A stretch of 64,000 nucleotides of DNA from Bacillota bacterium. Its GTDB lineage: Bacteria > Bacillota > Clostridia > Lachnospirales > Cellulosilyticaceae. Location of the stretch: the NCBI GenBank assembly GCA_023393125.1, contig JAEWMQ010000099.1:18028-82027 (forward strand), in the 5' to 3' direction. The translations under genes and the position numbers were made by a program. Positions 51,833 through 60,826 of the stretch are shown here, one piece after another. The notes beneath the pieces were generated by a model that saw nothing but the letters and a program-made list of their open reading frames with translations, searched no databases and was not told where the DNA came from. How positions within the stretch are numbered: the first letter of the stretch is position 1; the number at the start of each line of letters is the position of its first letter.

Positions 51833-53716
51833 ATGAGCAAAGTAACGAATATCGTTATACTTGGTGCAGGTTACGCTGGAGTGCATGCCGCAAAAAAACT
51901 TGCTAAAAAATATAAGAAAAATAACGATGTACAAATCACACTAATTGATAAAAATCCATATCATACCCTTATGACAGAGCTTCATGAGGTAGCTGGTGGC
52001 CGTGTGCCTGAAGAATCAGTTAAGGTTAACCTTAGCCAAATCTTCCACAGAACAAAAGTAAAAGTAGTAGTAGACTATATCGACAATGTAGATATAGCTG
52101 GGCAAAAAGTATTAACAAAACATGGTGAGTATGCATATGACTACTTAATGATCGGAATGGGTAACGAACCTGCAAGCTTCGGTGTACCAGGTGTAAAAGA
52201 GCATGGATTTAGCCTTTGGTCTCTTGAAGATGCTCTTAAGATCAGAGAACATATCGAGTATAAATTTAAAGCAGCTTCACTTGAAAGAGATGAAGCTAAA
52301 AGAAGAGAAATGCTTACTTTCGCTGTGGCAGGTTCAGGCTTCACAGGTATTGAGATGGCAGGAGAGCTTCTTGAGTGGAAATCAACTCTTGCACGTGAGT
52401 ACAGAGTGGATGAAAGCGAAGTATCACTTCTTGTAGTAGAAGCAGCAGGTACTATTCTTAACATGTTAGACAGAAAACAAGCTGATAAAGCTGAGAGATA
52501 CATGACTAAACATGGAATGCGTATTTTAAAAGATAGTCCAATTACAGAAGTAACACCAGATGCTATTACATTAAAATCAGGTGAAGTGATTAAAACACAA
52601 ACACTTATTTGGACTTGTGGTATCCAAAATAATACTGCTTGTTTAGCATATGGATTAGAGACTACTAGAGCAAATCGTCTTCAAGCTAACGAATATATGC
52701 AATCAACTCATCATGAAAATGTATATTTAATTGGTGACTGTGCATACGTAGAAGAGGAGCCAGGTAAAGGAAATCCTCAAATTGTAGAAGCAGCTGAGCA
52801 AACAGCAGCAACAGCAGCGAAAAACATCATTGCTTCTATTGAAAATAAAGAAAAAGTAAAATTCAAATCTAGCTATCATGGTTTCATGGTATCAATCGGT
52901 GGTAAATACTGCGTAGCAAACTTAATGGGTATTAAACTTTCAGGTCTCTTTGCTATGGCAGCAAAACATATTGTAAATATGATTTACCTATTTGGAATAC
53001 TTAATATTCCAGCTGTATACCACTACTTACAACATGAATTCTTTGATATGAAAGAAAATAGAACTATTCTTAGAGGGCATTTAGCTTCTAAAGGTAATCG
53101 TTTATGGCTCATTCCACTTAGAATCTATGTGGGATGTGTATGGTTATTAGAAGGTCTTGCTAAGCTTTGTGGTGAAGGTACATGGGAAACTGCAGTAGAT
53201 GCTTTATTTAATAAAGGTGAGTGGCTCTTTACAATTGGTGCAGATAGCTGGATTAAAGCTGGTAACATCAACATGCCATTTGCATGGCTTCAAGATGGTT
53301 TAACAGGTGCTTCTTCAGCAGCAGAAGGTGCAACTGCATATGCAACACCTATTTTAGATAGTATGCCTAAATTCTATGAATCTATTATGAAAATAATGAT
53401 TCCAAACGAAGGAATGGCTAATTTATTCCAAATCATGGTTGTTATTTTAGAAATCGGTATTGGACTTGCTCTTATTGCTGGTTTATTCACATGGATTGCT
53501 TCAGCAGCATCAGTATTTATGACTATGAACTTCATTCTTTCAGCTATGGCTGGATGGGATATTTTATGGTATACTTTTGGTGGAATTGCTTTAATGAGTG
53601 GTGCAGGTAGAACATTTGGACTTGACTACTATGTAATGCCATGGATTACTAAGTTAGTAGGTAACTGGTGGCTTGGTAAGAACAAGCATATTTATAAAGA
53701 AGAAAAAACTGCTTAA
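51833..53716 (+). CDS. Type II NADH dehydrogenase fused to a DoxX-like membrane domain, 627 aa
   Basis: Oxidises NADH and passes electrons to a quinone. FAD motif GAGYAG (11-16), NADH motif GSGFTG (167-172) and the second FAD motif in VYLIGDCAY are all present. After about residue 420 comes a membrane domain with four or so helices resembling DoxX, instead of the short C-terminal helix of ordinary NDH-2. This extended form is the one found in Listeria-type extracellular electron transfer loci (Ndh2). RBS GAGGTGAAGGG. The three following genes belong to the same pathway. Confidence 0.92.
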   Translation: MSKVTNIVILGAGYAGVHAAKKLAKKYKKNNDVQITLIDKNPYHTLMTELHEVAGGRVPEESVKVNLSQIFHRTKVKVVVDYIDNVDIAGQKVLTKHGEYAYDYLMIGMGNEPASFGVPGVKEHGFSLWSLEDALKIREHIEYKFKAASLERDEAKRREMLTFAVAGSGFTGIEMAGELLEWKSTLAREYRVDESEVSLLVVEAAGTILNMLDRKQADKAERYMTKHGMRILKDSPITEVTPDAITLKSGEVIKTQTLIWTCGIQNNTACLAYGLETTRANRLQANEYMQSTHHENVYLIGDCAYVEEEPGKGNPQIVEAAEQTAATAAKNIIASIENKEKVKFKSSYHGFMVSIGGKYCVANLMGIKLSGLFAMAAKHIVNMIYLFGILNIPAVYHYLQHEFFDMKENRTILRGHLASKGNRLWLIPLRIYVGCVWLLEGLAKLCGEGTWETAVDALFNKGEWLFTIGADSWIKAGNINMPFAWLQDGLTGASSAAEGATAYATPILDSMPKFYESIMKIMIPNEGMANLFQIMVVILEIGIGLALIAGLFTWIASAASVFMTMNFILSAMAGWDILWYTFGGIALMSGAGRTFGLDYYVMPWITKLVGNWWLGKNKHIYKEEKTA

Positions 53717-53730
53717 TATAAATCATTTTA

Positions 53731-53762
53731 TTTCGCCTTACCTTTGTGTAAGGCGAAATTTG
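53731..53762. terminator. Hairpin between NDH-2 and the NusG-II gene
   Basis: TTTCGCCTTAC pairs perfectly with GTAAGGCGAAA around CTTTGT. The T-run is short (TTTG), so it may only reduce read-through to the downstream genes. Confidence 0.65.
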
Positions 53763-53797
53763 TATGTAAAAGTTGTTGGTAAAAAGAGGGTAACGCG

Positions 53798-54181
53798 ATG
53801 AAAAAGTGGGATAAAATAATTATTGGAGTGTTATTACTCATTTCTTTCTTGCCGTATTTATTATTCAAAGTATTTTTAGTAGGAGACTTTAATGGTACTT
53901 ATGCCTATGTTACAGTAGAAGGCGAGCCCTACAAAGAGATTCCTTTAACTGGACAGGTTGCACCTAAGGAATATATAATAAAAACGTCAAGGGGAACAAA
54001 TGTGCTAGTGGTAGAAAATGAAAGCATCAGAGTAGAGGAGGCAGATTGTGCAGATCACCTTTGTGAGGAGTTTGGAGCAAAAAGCCAAGTTGGTGATGTA
54101 ATCGTTTGTTTACCAAATCAAGTTTATATAGAAGTAAAAGGTACCAATCAGAATGATATAGTGGATGGTAGAATTTATTAG
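53798..54181 (+). CDS. NusG domain II protein (EetA-like), 127 aa
   Basis: An N-terminal membrane helix (IIIGVLLLISFLPYLLF) followed by an extracytoplasmic NusG-II domain with a Cys pair (EADCADHLCEEFG) and GDVIVCLPNQVYIEV. In Listeria the same domain is EetA, needed with EetB for flavin-based electron export. It lies ten bases before the EetB-like gene. Confidence 0.85.
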   Translation: MKKWDKIIIGVLLLISFLPYLLFKVFLVGDFNGTYAYVTVEGEPYKEIPLTGQVAPKEYIIKTSRGTNVLVVENESIRVEEADCADHLCEEFGAKSQVGDVIVCLPNQVYIEVKGTNQNDIVDGRIY

Positions 54182-54190
54182 GAGGAGAAT

Positions 54191-54733
54191 ATGCAAAAGA
54201 CGAGACACTTAGTTTATATGTCCCTCCTTGTAGCTCTCGCACTGGTGTTACACTTGATTGAAAGAAACATTCCCGTTCCTTTTATGACACCAGGAGCTAA
54301 ATTAGGCTTAGCCAATTTAGTAACTGTATTGGCCCTATATACAATGCCTCAAAAAAAAGATGTTATTAAAATTATTGTAGCTAGACTTTTTCTTAGTAGT
54401 ATTTTTGGTGGTAGTATATCAGGACTTATGTATGGTGGTATGGGAGCAGTATTTAGTTTTTTGATTATGGTAGTGATTAAGGACGGATTAAAAGAAAAAG
54501 TAAGTATTATAGGAGTAAGTGCAGCAGGTGCAGTATTCCATAATATTGGACAACTATTGGTAGCAGCATTTATTGTGAAAAACATAGGAGTCATGCTTTA
54601 TTTACCAGTTCTTTCTTTAGCAGGAATTGTAACGGGTATTTTTGTGGGAATGGCAGCAAATTACGTAATAGAGCATATGAATAGACTTCCTATATTTAGA
54701 GACATCATGGAAATAGAAAAGAGGAATCATTAA
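54191..54733 (+). CDS. Gx transporter family protein (EetB-like), 180 aa
   Basis: A membrane protein with about five helices of the heptaprenyl-diphosphate-synthase-component-I/Gx transporter family: VYMSLLVALALVLHLIERNIP at the start, PGAKLGLANLVTVLALY, and FGGSISGLMYGGMGA. RBS TAGGAGGAG. It overlaps the synthase gene by one base, which ties it to quinone or lipid synthesis. Confidence 0.88.
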   Translation: MQKTRHLVYMSLLVALALVLHLIERNIPVPFMTPGAKLGLANLVTVLALYTMPQKKDVIKIIVARLFLSSIFGGSISGLMYGGMGAVFSFLIMVVIKDGLKEKVSIIGVSAAGAVFHNIGQLLVAAFIVKNIGVMLYLPVLSLAGIVTGIFVGMAANYVIEHMNRLPIFRDIMEIEKRNH

Positions 54734-55698
54734 TGCATAAACTCTGGGATAATTACCCTGAAATTAAAAAGGAGCTAGAAGCAGTTGTACGTCTTATGGA
54801 TGAAAATGCTTATTGCAAGGATAAGGTCATTGAAAGCTCTATTAAAGACATGATTCATTCAAATGGTAAAATGATTAGGCCAGGATTTTCTATTATTGCA
54901 GCTAAGTTTGGTGACTATGAAGAAGAAAGAACGAGAGTATTAGCAGCTGTAATGGAATTTTTTCATATGGCGACACTTGTACACGATGATGTCATTGATG
55001 ACGCAAAGCTTCGCAGGGGAAAAGAAACAGTTCAGTCAAAGTATGGAAAAAACTATGCAGTTTATATTGGTGATTACTTATTTTGTATATGTTTTAAGCT
55101 TTTAGCAAGTACAGCTTCACTGCAAAGCATTCAAGTAGATAGTAAGGCTATGTCTAGAATCTGTTTAGGAGAAGTAGAGCAGCTTAATTCACGTTTTGAT
55201 AAAAATGTATCAGTTAAAAACTATTTAAAGCGTGTTTCAGGAAAAACAGCTGAGTTATTTTCCTTAAGTCTTTATATAGGAGCAGCGGAAAGTAATTGTG
55301 ATAAGAAACTAAGTAGACTATTTTGGAACATTGGACATAATATAGGAATGGCTTTTCAAATTATAGATGACATTTTAGATTATGTCAGTGATACACAGAC
55401 TTTAGGAAAAGACAGTGCTAATGATATTAAGGATGGGTTATACACCTTACCACTTATTTATGTATTAGAGAAACAGCCTAAGGAGCTTTTAGCTATTCTA
55501 GATAAAGAGATATATGAAGATGAAGATATTGCAGCTATTTTTAAACTGACGCATGAATTAGGTGGAATAGAAAGTGCTAGAAACTTAGCAAAGAAATATA
55601 CAGATAAAGCTTATAAGTTAATCAATCGATTACCAGATAATGAATATAAAGACATGCTCAAGGAAATGAGCAAGGCTCTCTTAGAAAGAGTATATTAA
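54733..55698 (+). CDS. Polyprenyl diphosphate synthase (DmkB-like), 321 aa
   Basis: Builds the isoprenoid side chain, here probably for (demethyl)menaquinone. The two Asp-rich motifs DDVID (85-89) and DDILD (212-216) bind the Mg-diphosphate groups, and GKMIRPG is the allylic-substrate loop. The start overlaps the EetB-like gene (TAATG). Operon position matches dmkB of electron-export loci. Confidence 0.93.
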   Translation: MHKLWDNYPEIKKELEAVVRLMDENAYCKDKVIESSIKDMIHSNGKMIRPGFSIIAAKFGDYEEERTRVLAAVMEFFHMATLVHDDVIDDAKLRRGKETVQSKYGKNYAVYIGDYLFCICFKLLASTASLQSIQVDSKAMSRICLGEVEQLNSRFDKNVSVKNYLKRVSGKTAELFSLSLYIGAAESNCDKKLSRLFWNIGHNIGMAFQIIDDILDYVSDTQTLGKDSANDIKDGLYTLPLIYVLEKQPKELLAILDKEIYEDEDIAAIFKLTHELGGIESARNLAKKYTDKAYKLINRLPDNEYKDMLKEMSKALLERVY

Positions 55699-55722
55699 TA
55701 ACTAGATGAATAGGGATAGTGT

Positions 55723-55762
55723 AAAAAATGTAGCAGAGTATGACTTTGCTACATTTTTTTTA
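55723..55762. terminator. Terminator after the electron-transfer cluster
   Basis: AAAAAATGTAGCA pairs with TGCTACATTTTTT around an 11-base loop, followed by more T. The remaining about 190 bases before the next gene are AT-rich with no gene. Confidence 0.88.
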
Positions 55763-55956
55763 TTGAGAGTATGAGATGTGATTATTCAATTGAACCATTA
55801 GTATTGCTACTTGGTAATATATTACCTAACTAAGTAGTTACGTTTTTTTAAAGGGGGATTAATCGAAAATAAAAGTTTGAAGATAGGGTATGGTAAGAAT
55901 AAGATATAAGAAAACAACCAAACTATCCTTAAGAATAAAAGGGTAGGATAAAACAA

Positions 55957-57675
55957 ATGATGAATGCATTACTCATAAAAAGTAAAATTGATGTACCAGA
56001 CATGCTTTTAAAAGGAACCATTATGTTTTTAGTGACCTTTATAGTAGGTTTCTTATTTGGAAAGAGTAGTATGATGATTGCCTTTGTTATTTTACTGGGG
56101 GCAAATACTTTTGAAAAGCAAAATTTAAGAGTACAAACAACAAGGAAGATGGCGAGGCTTATTTTAATAGATACGCTTATTGTTTGCTTAGCCTTTTTAG
56201 CTTCTAGAAGTAGGTGGTGGGGTATCCCTATTAATATGGCTGCTCTATTTGGTATTACCTATTATTTTGTCTCCCCCTATGATCAAATGTCATATAAAAC
56301 TTTTGTTATGCTATATGTATTTTCTCAGTATAATAGCATAGAACTTAGTGAACTACCTAGTAGGCTACTATTAGTTGTATTTGTTTTATTAATTATATTA
56401 GGAACTACCTTTATTAAACAGTATAAAAATAAGGCTCTTTTAGATCCTAATATTGGTAAGGCTTGGGAAGTAATTAACCAGCAGCTAAAAAGTATCCTAG
56501 AAGGTAATTATGACGAAGAACTTAGTCTCAGGTGTAGTAACTATATGAATGAAGTAGCTTATAGTATTTACTTAACAGGTTATAGACGTTATTTAACGAC
56601 TTATGTAGGGAAAATACAGTTTCAGTTTTATATGAATATTAGTTACTTTAATGTGATCTTAAAGCAGTTATCATGTGAGTATGAAAGAGGACGTTTAGAT
56701 AAAAAGGCATTGCAAGAGCTTATAGGTCTTACAGAAGTCATTGATAGTTATTTTAAAAGAGAAGTAACAAGAACAAAGGTGATTAGAATTCTATGGCGCT
56801 TTTTAGAAGAACATAGTGCTGCTAATGGCTTTGAAGAAGAAATAACAGATATGATTTATGGTATTTATAACAGTTTTGTAGAAATGAATATTTTAGATTA
56901 TAAGAGAAGAAATAAGCTTTATTATGATTGGCAAAGATCTAATCTAGAACATGTACAAATGCGTATAAAAAGTATTTGTAATCCTAAGAGTATAAGCTTT
57001 AACTTTGCTATGCGAATGGCGCTTGTTTTATCTGTGAGTTTGTTCTTAGCAGATTTGTTAGGTTTTTATAAAATTATTTGGGCGATTATTCCTATCATTT
57101 CTATTACTGCACCTTACTATGAAGATACGCTTAAGAAGAAAAAAGATAGAATAAAGAGTAATGTGCTAGCAGCTATTATAGTGGGAATAGTAGTTAATCT
57201 CATAGGAACCTGGTGGATTAATTTAATACTTTTAATAGGTGGTTATTATCTCATTTATGCTTTTAGAGACTATTACAGAACGTCATTTTTCTTAACGATT
57301 GTATCTATGAGCTTATCGGCTTTTGGTAGTCATGTTAATACTTTAGTTTTTTATCGAATCATTTATGTAATAGTGGGGGCTACTGTGGCGGAATTAAGTG
57401 CTAGATTAGTACCTTATAAAATAGAAGATGGTATTGAAGAGCTAATTAGGGAAATCGATAAGCTTAATGAGGTATTAGAAGCGCAAAGCCTTGCTAGTTT
57501 AGAAGGCAAAGAAAATAAGCATTATATAAGAGATACGATTATTCATTCAGCAGTTTTGTGCCAAAAGCTTTATTTAAAAAATCAAAGCTATAAAAATCCT
57601 AAGGTAGCGAGCATTATTAACATTAATACAGAATTTGCTATCAGACTTGGTCATAAGCTTTTAAGGAATACCTAG
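55957..57675 (+). CDS. FUSC-family (aromatic acid exporter-like) membrane protein, 572 aa
   Basis: Two membrane blocks of about five to six helices each (about 20-150 and 350-480) are separated by a long helical cytoplasmic part. This is the layout of the FUSC/ArAE family, whose better known members export aromatic acids. The substrate here is unknown. The start at ATG ATG (55957) follows AAAGGGTAGG. Confidence 0.78.
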   Translation: MMNALLIKSKIDVPDMLLKGTIMFLVTFIVGFLFGKSSMMIAFVILLGANTFEKQNLRVQTTRKMARLILIDTLIVCLAFLASRSRWWGIPINMAALFGITYYFVSPYDQMSYKTFVMLYVFSQYNSIELSELPSRLLLVVFVLLIILGTTFIKQYKNKALLDPNIGKAWEVINQQLKSILEGNYDEELSLRCSNYMNEVAYSIYLTGYRRYLTTYVGKIQFQFYMNISYFNVILKQLSCEYERGRLDKKALQELIGLTEVIDSYFKREVTRTKVIRILWRFLEEHSAANGFEEEITDMIYGIYNSFVEMNILDYKRRNKLYYDWQRSNLEHVQMRIKSICNPKSISFNFAMRMALVLSVSLFLADLLGFYKIIWAIIPIISITAPYYEDTLKKKKDRIKSNVLAAIIVGIVVNLIGTWWINLILLIGGYYLIYAFRDYYRTSFFLTIVSMSLSAFGSHVNTLVFYRIIYVIVGATVAELSARLVPYKIEDGIEELIREIDKLNEVLEAQSLASLEGKENKHYIRDTIIHSAVLCQKLYLKNQSYKNPKVASIININTEFAIRLGHKLLRNT

Positions 57676-57752
57676 GCATAAACGTAAACCAGAGTAGGCA
57701 TAAGAAGAGAGATAAGCTATAATAAGTTTATAGTGAGAAGGGAAGGTGTAGC

Positions 57753-58592
57753 ATGAATAAAAAAGCTATTTTTCTAGATATAGATGGGACACTTATTAAT
57801 CATTATGGGAAAATACCAGATTCAGCTAGAGATGCTATTGAAATAGCAAGAAAAAACGGACACGTTGTTTTTATATGTACAGGACGTTCCAGAGCTGAGA
57901 TACCAGAAGTCATTTTTGAAATGAATTTAGATGGTATCATAGGAGCTGCAGGGGGATATGTAGAATTAGAAGGAAAAGCTATTCATGAAGTTTATATCCC
58001 TAAAGAAGAAGTAGCTCATATAGTAAGCTTTTTTGAAGCTCATGATATTGACTTTTATTTAGAAGCTACTAGTAAGGTTTATGCTAGTAAAGGGAGTAAG
58101 TCTTATTTTATGGAGAGGATGAAGACTAGAATTGCTAGCTGCCCAGAAGCAAAAGAAGACATTGAAAGACATATGCTTCCTTTTATTGCAAATATGCAAG
58201 ACGAGGGGGATTTAATAAGAGAAGATATTAATAAAGTTACTTTTATGGGAGCCAACTTCACTTTAAGTGAAGTACAAGAAGAGTTTAAAGAGAAGTTTGT
58301 AGCTATTCCTGGGTCTTATGGACAAGAAGGAAAATTAAGCGGAGAGCTTATGCTAAAAGAAGTGCATAAAGCAACAGGTATAGAGATTGTACTGAAAAAT
58401 CTAGGCATTGAGCAGAAAGATACTTTTGCTTATGGAGATAGTTATAATGATATAGAGATGCTACAATATGTAGCCTGTGGAGTTGCTATGGCAAATGGTG
58501 CAGAGGCTTTAAAGAAGGTGGCGGATGATATTACTGATTCTCCAGATGAAGATGGATTATACAAAAGCTTTAAAAAATATGGGTTAATTTAA
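57753..58592 (+). CDS. Cof-type HAD phosphatase, 279 aa
   Basis: Sugar-phosphate or nucleotide phosphatase of the Cof/YbjI group. HAD motifs: D9-I-D11-GT, motif II in CTGRSR, the Lys in KLSGELMLKE and motif IV GDSYND (D229, D233). A C2B cap lies in the middle. RBS GGAAGGTG. Confidence 0.93.
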   Translation: MNKKAIFLDIDGTLINHYGKIPDSARDAIEIARKNGHVVFICTGRSRAEIPEVIFEMNLDGIIGAAGGYVELEGKAIHEVYIPKEEVAHIVSFFEAHDIDFYLEATSKVYASKGSKSYFMERMKTRIASCPEAKEDIERHMLPFIANMQDEGDLIREDINKVTFMGANFTLSEVQEEFKEKFVAIPGSYGQEGKLSGELMLKEVHKATGIEIVLKNLGIEQKDTFAYGDSYNDIEMLQYVACGVAMANGAEALKKVADDITDSPDEDGLYKSFKKYGLI

Positions 58593-58596
58593 GAGA

Positions 58597-58645
58597 AAAT
58601 ACTGTAAGGCTACATGTAAAGTATAGATGTAGCCTTACAGTATTT
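58597..58645. terminator. Long hairpin terminator after the HAD gene
   Basis: AAAATACTGTAAGGCTACAT pairs with ATGTAGCCTTACAGTATTTT around GTAAAGTATAG, followed by T. Confidence 0.88.
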
Positions 58646-58813
58646 TTATTTTCTCTCATCTATTATTATGAATCCCATAGGTCTAACATCTATAGATAAA
58701 TAATGTGTATAATTATTGATGGCAATATATAAAGAATAGTAGAAAAATTTATTCTATTTACGTATAATATAATAATATATGACATGCATACAATGATTTA
58801 GGAGGAAGAATAG

Positions 58814-60409
58814 TTGAAAGAAAATAATCAAGATCAATTAATAAGCACGAAAAATAGTGATAAGAGTAGTAAGATAATACTACTGATTATATGTATCATA
58901 GGCTTTTTAACAATATCAGTAGGGGTATTAGCTATGGGGAGCTTAAATAGTAATGGCTCTAAAGTTAAATTAAGGAAGTTAAAAGGGACATCCCAACAAA
59001 TTATACATAAAGCAATTCTTAATACACAAGATAAGTTAGCAAAAGAGAAGATATTACTTGAAGAAAAAAGTGGAAGTAAAGCTTTAGAGAATATCTTCAA
59101 ATCAGAAGCTACAGACATAAATTTTAATGTAAAAGTTAAAGGTTTAAGTGGTATGGAGAATGAAAGTATCATTAATGCAGTTGTAAAGGATGTGAACCTT
59201 CAAGGGAATTTAGCTTCTACTAAAGATGGACAGTATTGGAATGCTGGTTTAAAAGTGAAGCAAGGAGAGTTAGAACTCGCTAATGCAACACTGTATAAAG
59301 CCAATCAAGAATTTGGGATAGACAGTCCTAAGATCCTAGGAAATCCGTATGCTATTAAAGGGGATACGTTCTTTGAAGATTTACAAAACTCATCCTTGTA
59401 TGTACTAGCTGGTGGGCAAAGTGGCGATGAAACACAATTACAAGGATTTAAAGAAATAGTTACTGGCATAAGTCGTTTTAAGGATATGTTTAATCTATCA
59501 GGAAACAAGGAATATATTGATGAAAGTAATAAGTTATATGAATATATTATTAAAGAACTAGATATAAGAAAGCTTAATGAACAAGAAAAAGACTATGATA
59601 TTTATGAATTTGCTTTAACTAGTGAACAAATAGCTAATTTTAATGAGAAGCAAATGGCTATTATTATGGAATTAGATTTTGCAGAAGACTTATTTAACTT
59701 GTTAGCAAAATATTCAGGGGTTACTAAAGAAGAGTTTATAGAAAAAGTAGCCAAAGATAGTACCTATGGTGATGTAACTGTAAAATTTGAACTTCATATA
59801 GATCAGTATTTTATTCGCTCAGGTATATGCACTATTATTAATAATACATATGATGAAGAGATGCTTAGTATTTCATTTGACTTAAGCGGTAAAGATTATT
59901 TACTAAGTAAAGGGCAGTGGGAAGTTAGAGCAGGAGAAGGACTCCAGGTAAAAGTAGCATTTAGTAATAATCTAGGTGAGGAGAGTAATACACTTGAAAA
60001 AGACCTTAAGATAAATCTTACTTCTTATGGGGAAGCAGGATCTGTTTGCTATAAGACTTCCTATGATTCAAAGGCTAAAGATAATAATTATGCCGTTAAA
60101 TTTGAAGCAACGCTTCCTTATATAGGATCCGCCATAATAGAAGGAGAAGGAGCTAAAGTAGTAAGTGACAAAGAAGTATCTACTATTATAGATGAATTAA
60201 CATGTAAGATAACTGATGATGATACTAATGAGATGCAAGCTAAACTGGCACTAGAATATGGCGTAAAAGCTATTCAATCTAAAGAGGCTATATTTAAAAG
60301 TAAAGAGCAAGTAAAATATGTTTTAGAGCTTTCTGAAGTAGAATTAATGACAATGTTTCAAAAGATACAAAGTAATTTAGGGTCAATAGGAATCGCGTTA
60401 TTACAATAA
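58814..60409 (+). CDS. DUF6583-like membrane-anchored protein, 531 aa
   Basis: TTG start after AGGAGGAAG. One membrane helix (about 23-45, ILLIICIIGFLTISVGVLAM) and a large extracytoplasmic beta-rich region (from about 85). Its overall pattern (repeated ligand-like beta domains, YIIKELDIRKLNEQ, KGDTFFEDLQNSSLYVLAG) fits DUF6583, a family of unknown function in Clostridia. It is 27 bases before a zinc-ribbon gene. Family name moderately sure. Confidence 0.75.
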   Translation: MKENNQDQLISTKNSDKSSKIILLIICIIGFLTISVGVLAMGSLNSNGSKVKLRKLKGTSQQIIHKAILNTQDKLAKEKILLEEKSGSKALENIFKSEATDINFNVKVKGLSGMENESIINAVVKDVNLQGNLASTKDGQYWNAGLKVKQGELELANATLYKANQEFGIDSPKILGNPYAIKGDTFFEDLQNSSLYVLAGGQSGDETQLQGFKEIVTGISRFKDMFNLSGNKEYIDESNKLYEYIIKELDIRKLNEQEKDYDIYEFALTSEQIANFNEKQMAIIMELDFAEDLFNLLAKYSGVTKEEFIEKVAKDSTYGDVTVKFELHIDQYFIRSGICTIINNTYDEEMLSISFDLSGKDYLLSKGQWEVRAGEGLQVKVAFSNNLGEESNTLEKDLKINLTSYGEAGSVCYKTSYDSKAKDNNYAVKFEATLPYIGSAIIEGEGAKVVSDKEVSTIIDELTCKITDDDTNEMQAKLALEYGVKAIQSKEAIFKSKEQVKYVLELSEVELMTMFQKIQSNLGSIGIALLQ

Positions 60410-60435
60410 AATGAATAGTGTAAAGGAGTATAAGA

Positions 60436-60711
60436 ATGAATGTAGAATCTCGCATGGATGAGTTTGAAAAAGTATCACATAAGGCGACTAAGCAAGACGT
60501 TGAAGAACGTATGGATGAATTCAAGACAGCAGATAAGACGCAAAAGCACCTTATAAAAGAAAAATCTAGTAGCACATTACCTTATGGTCTTAAACGCTAC
60601 AAAACATGTCCTAATTGTGGTGAGTTTATGGAAATAGATGAACTGAAGGAAACAGAAGCTATTTATAGTTGTAAAAGCTGTAAGCAAAAAATGAATATTA
60701 AAATAAAGTAA
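60436..60711 (+). CDS. Protein with C-terminal zinc ribbon, 91 aa
   Basis: The N-terminal 45 residues are charged and helical with a doubled RMDEF element; the C-terminal half has CPNC and CKSC pairs forming a zinc ribbon. RBS AAAGGAGT. Function unknown; possibly co-transcribed with the DUF6583-like gene. Confidence 0.7.
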   Translation: MNVESRMDEFEKVSHKATKQDVEERMDEFKTADKTQKHLIKEKSSSTLPYGLKRYKTCPNCGEFMEIDELKETEAIYSCKSCKQKMNIKIK

Positions 60712-60826
60712 TAAAGATAAAAAAGGGAGCATTAATTCATAAAGGTGAGTTGAGAACAGGGGGGATATATGATAAAGTGAATATATTGAATACGGCGAGT
60801 AACTAACAACGAAGGGAGCAGTCAAT

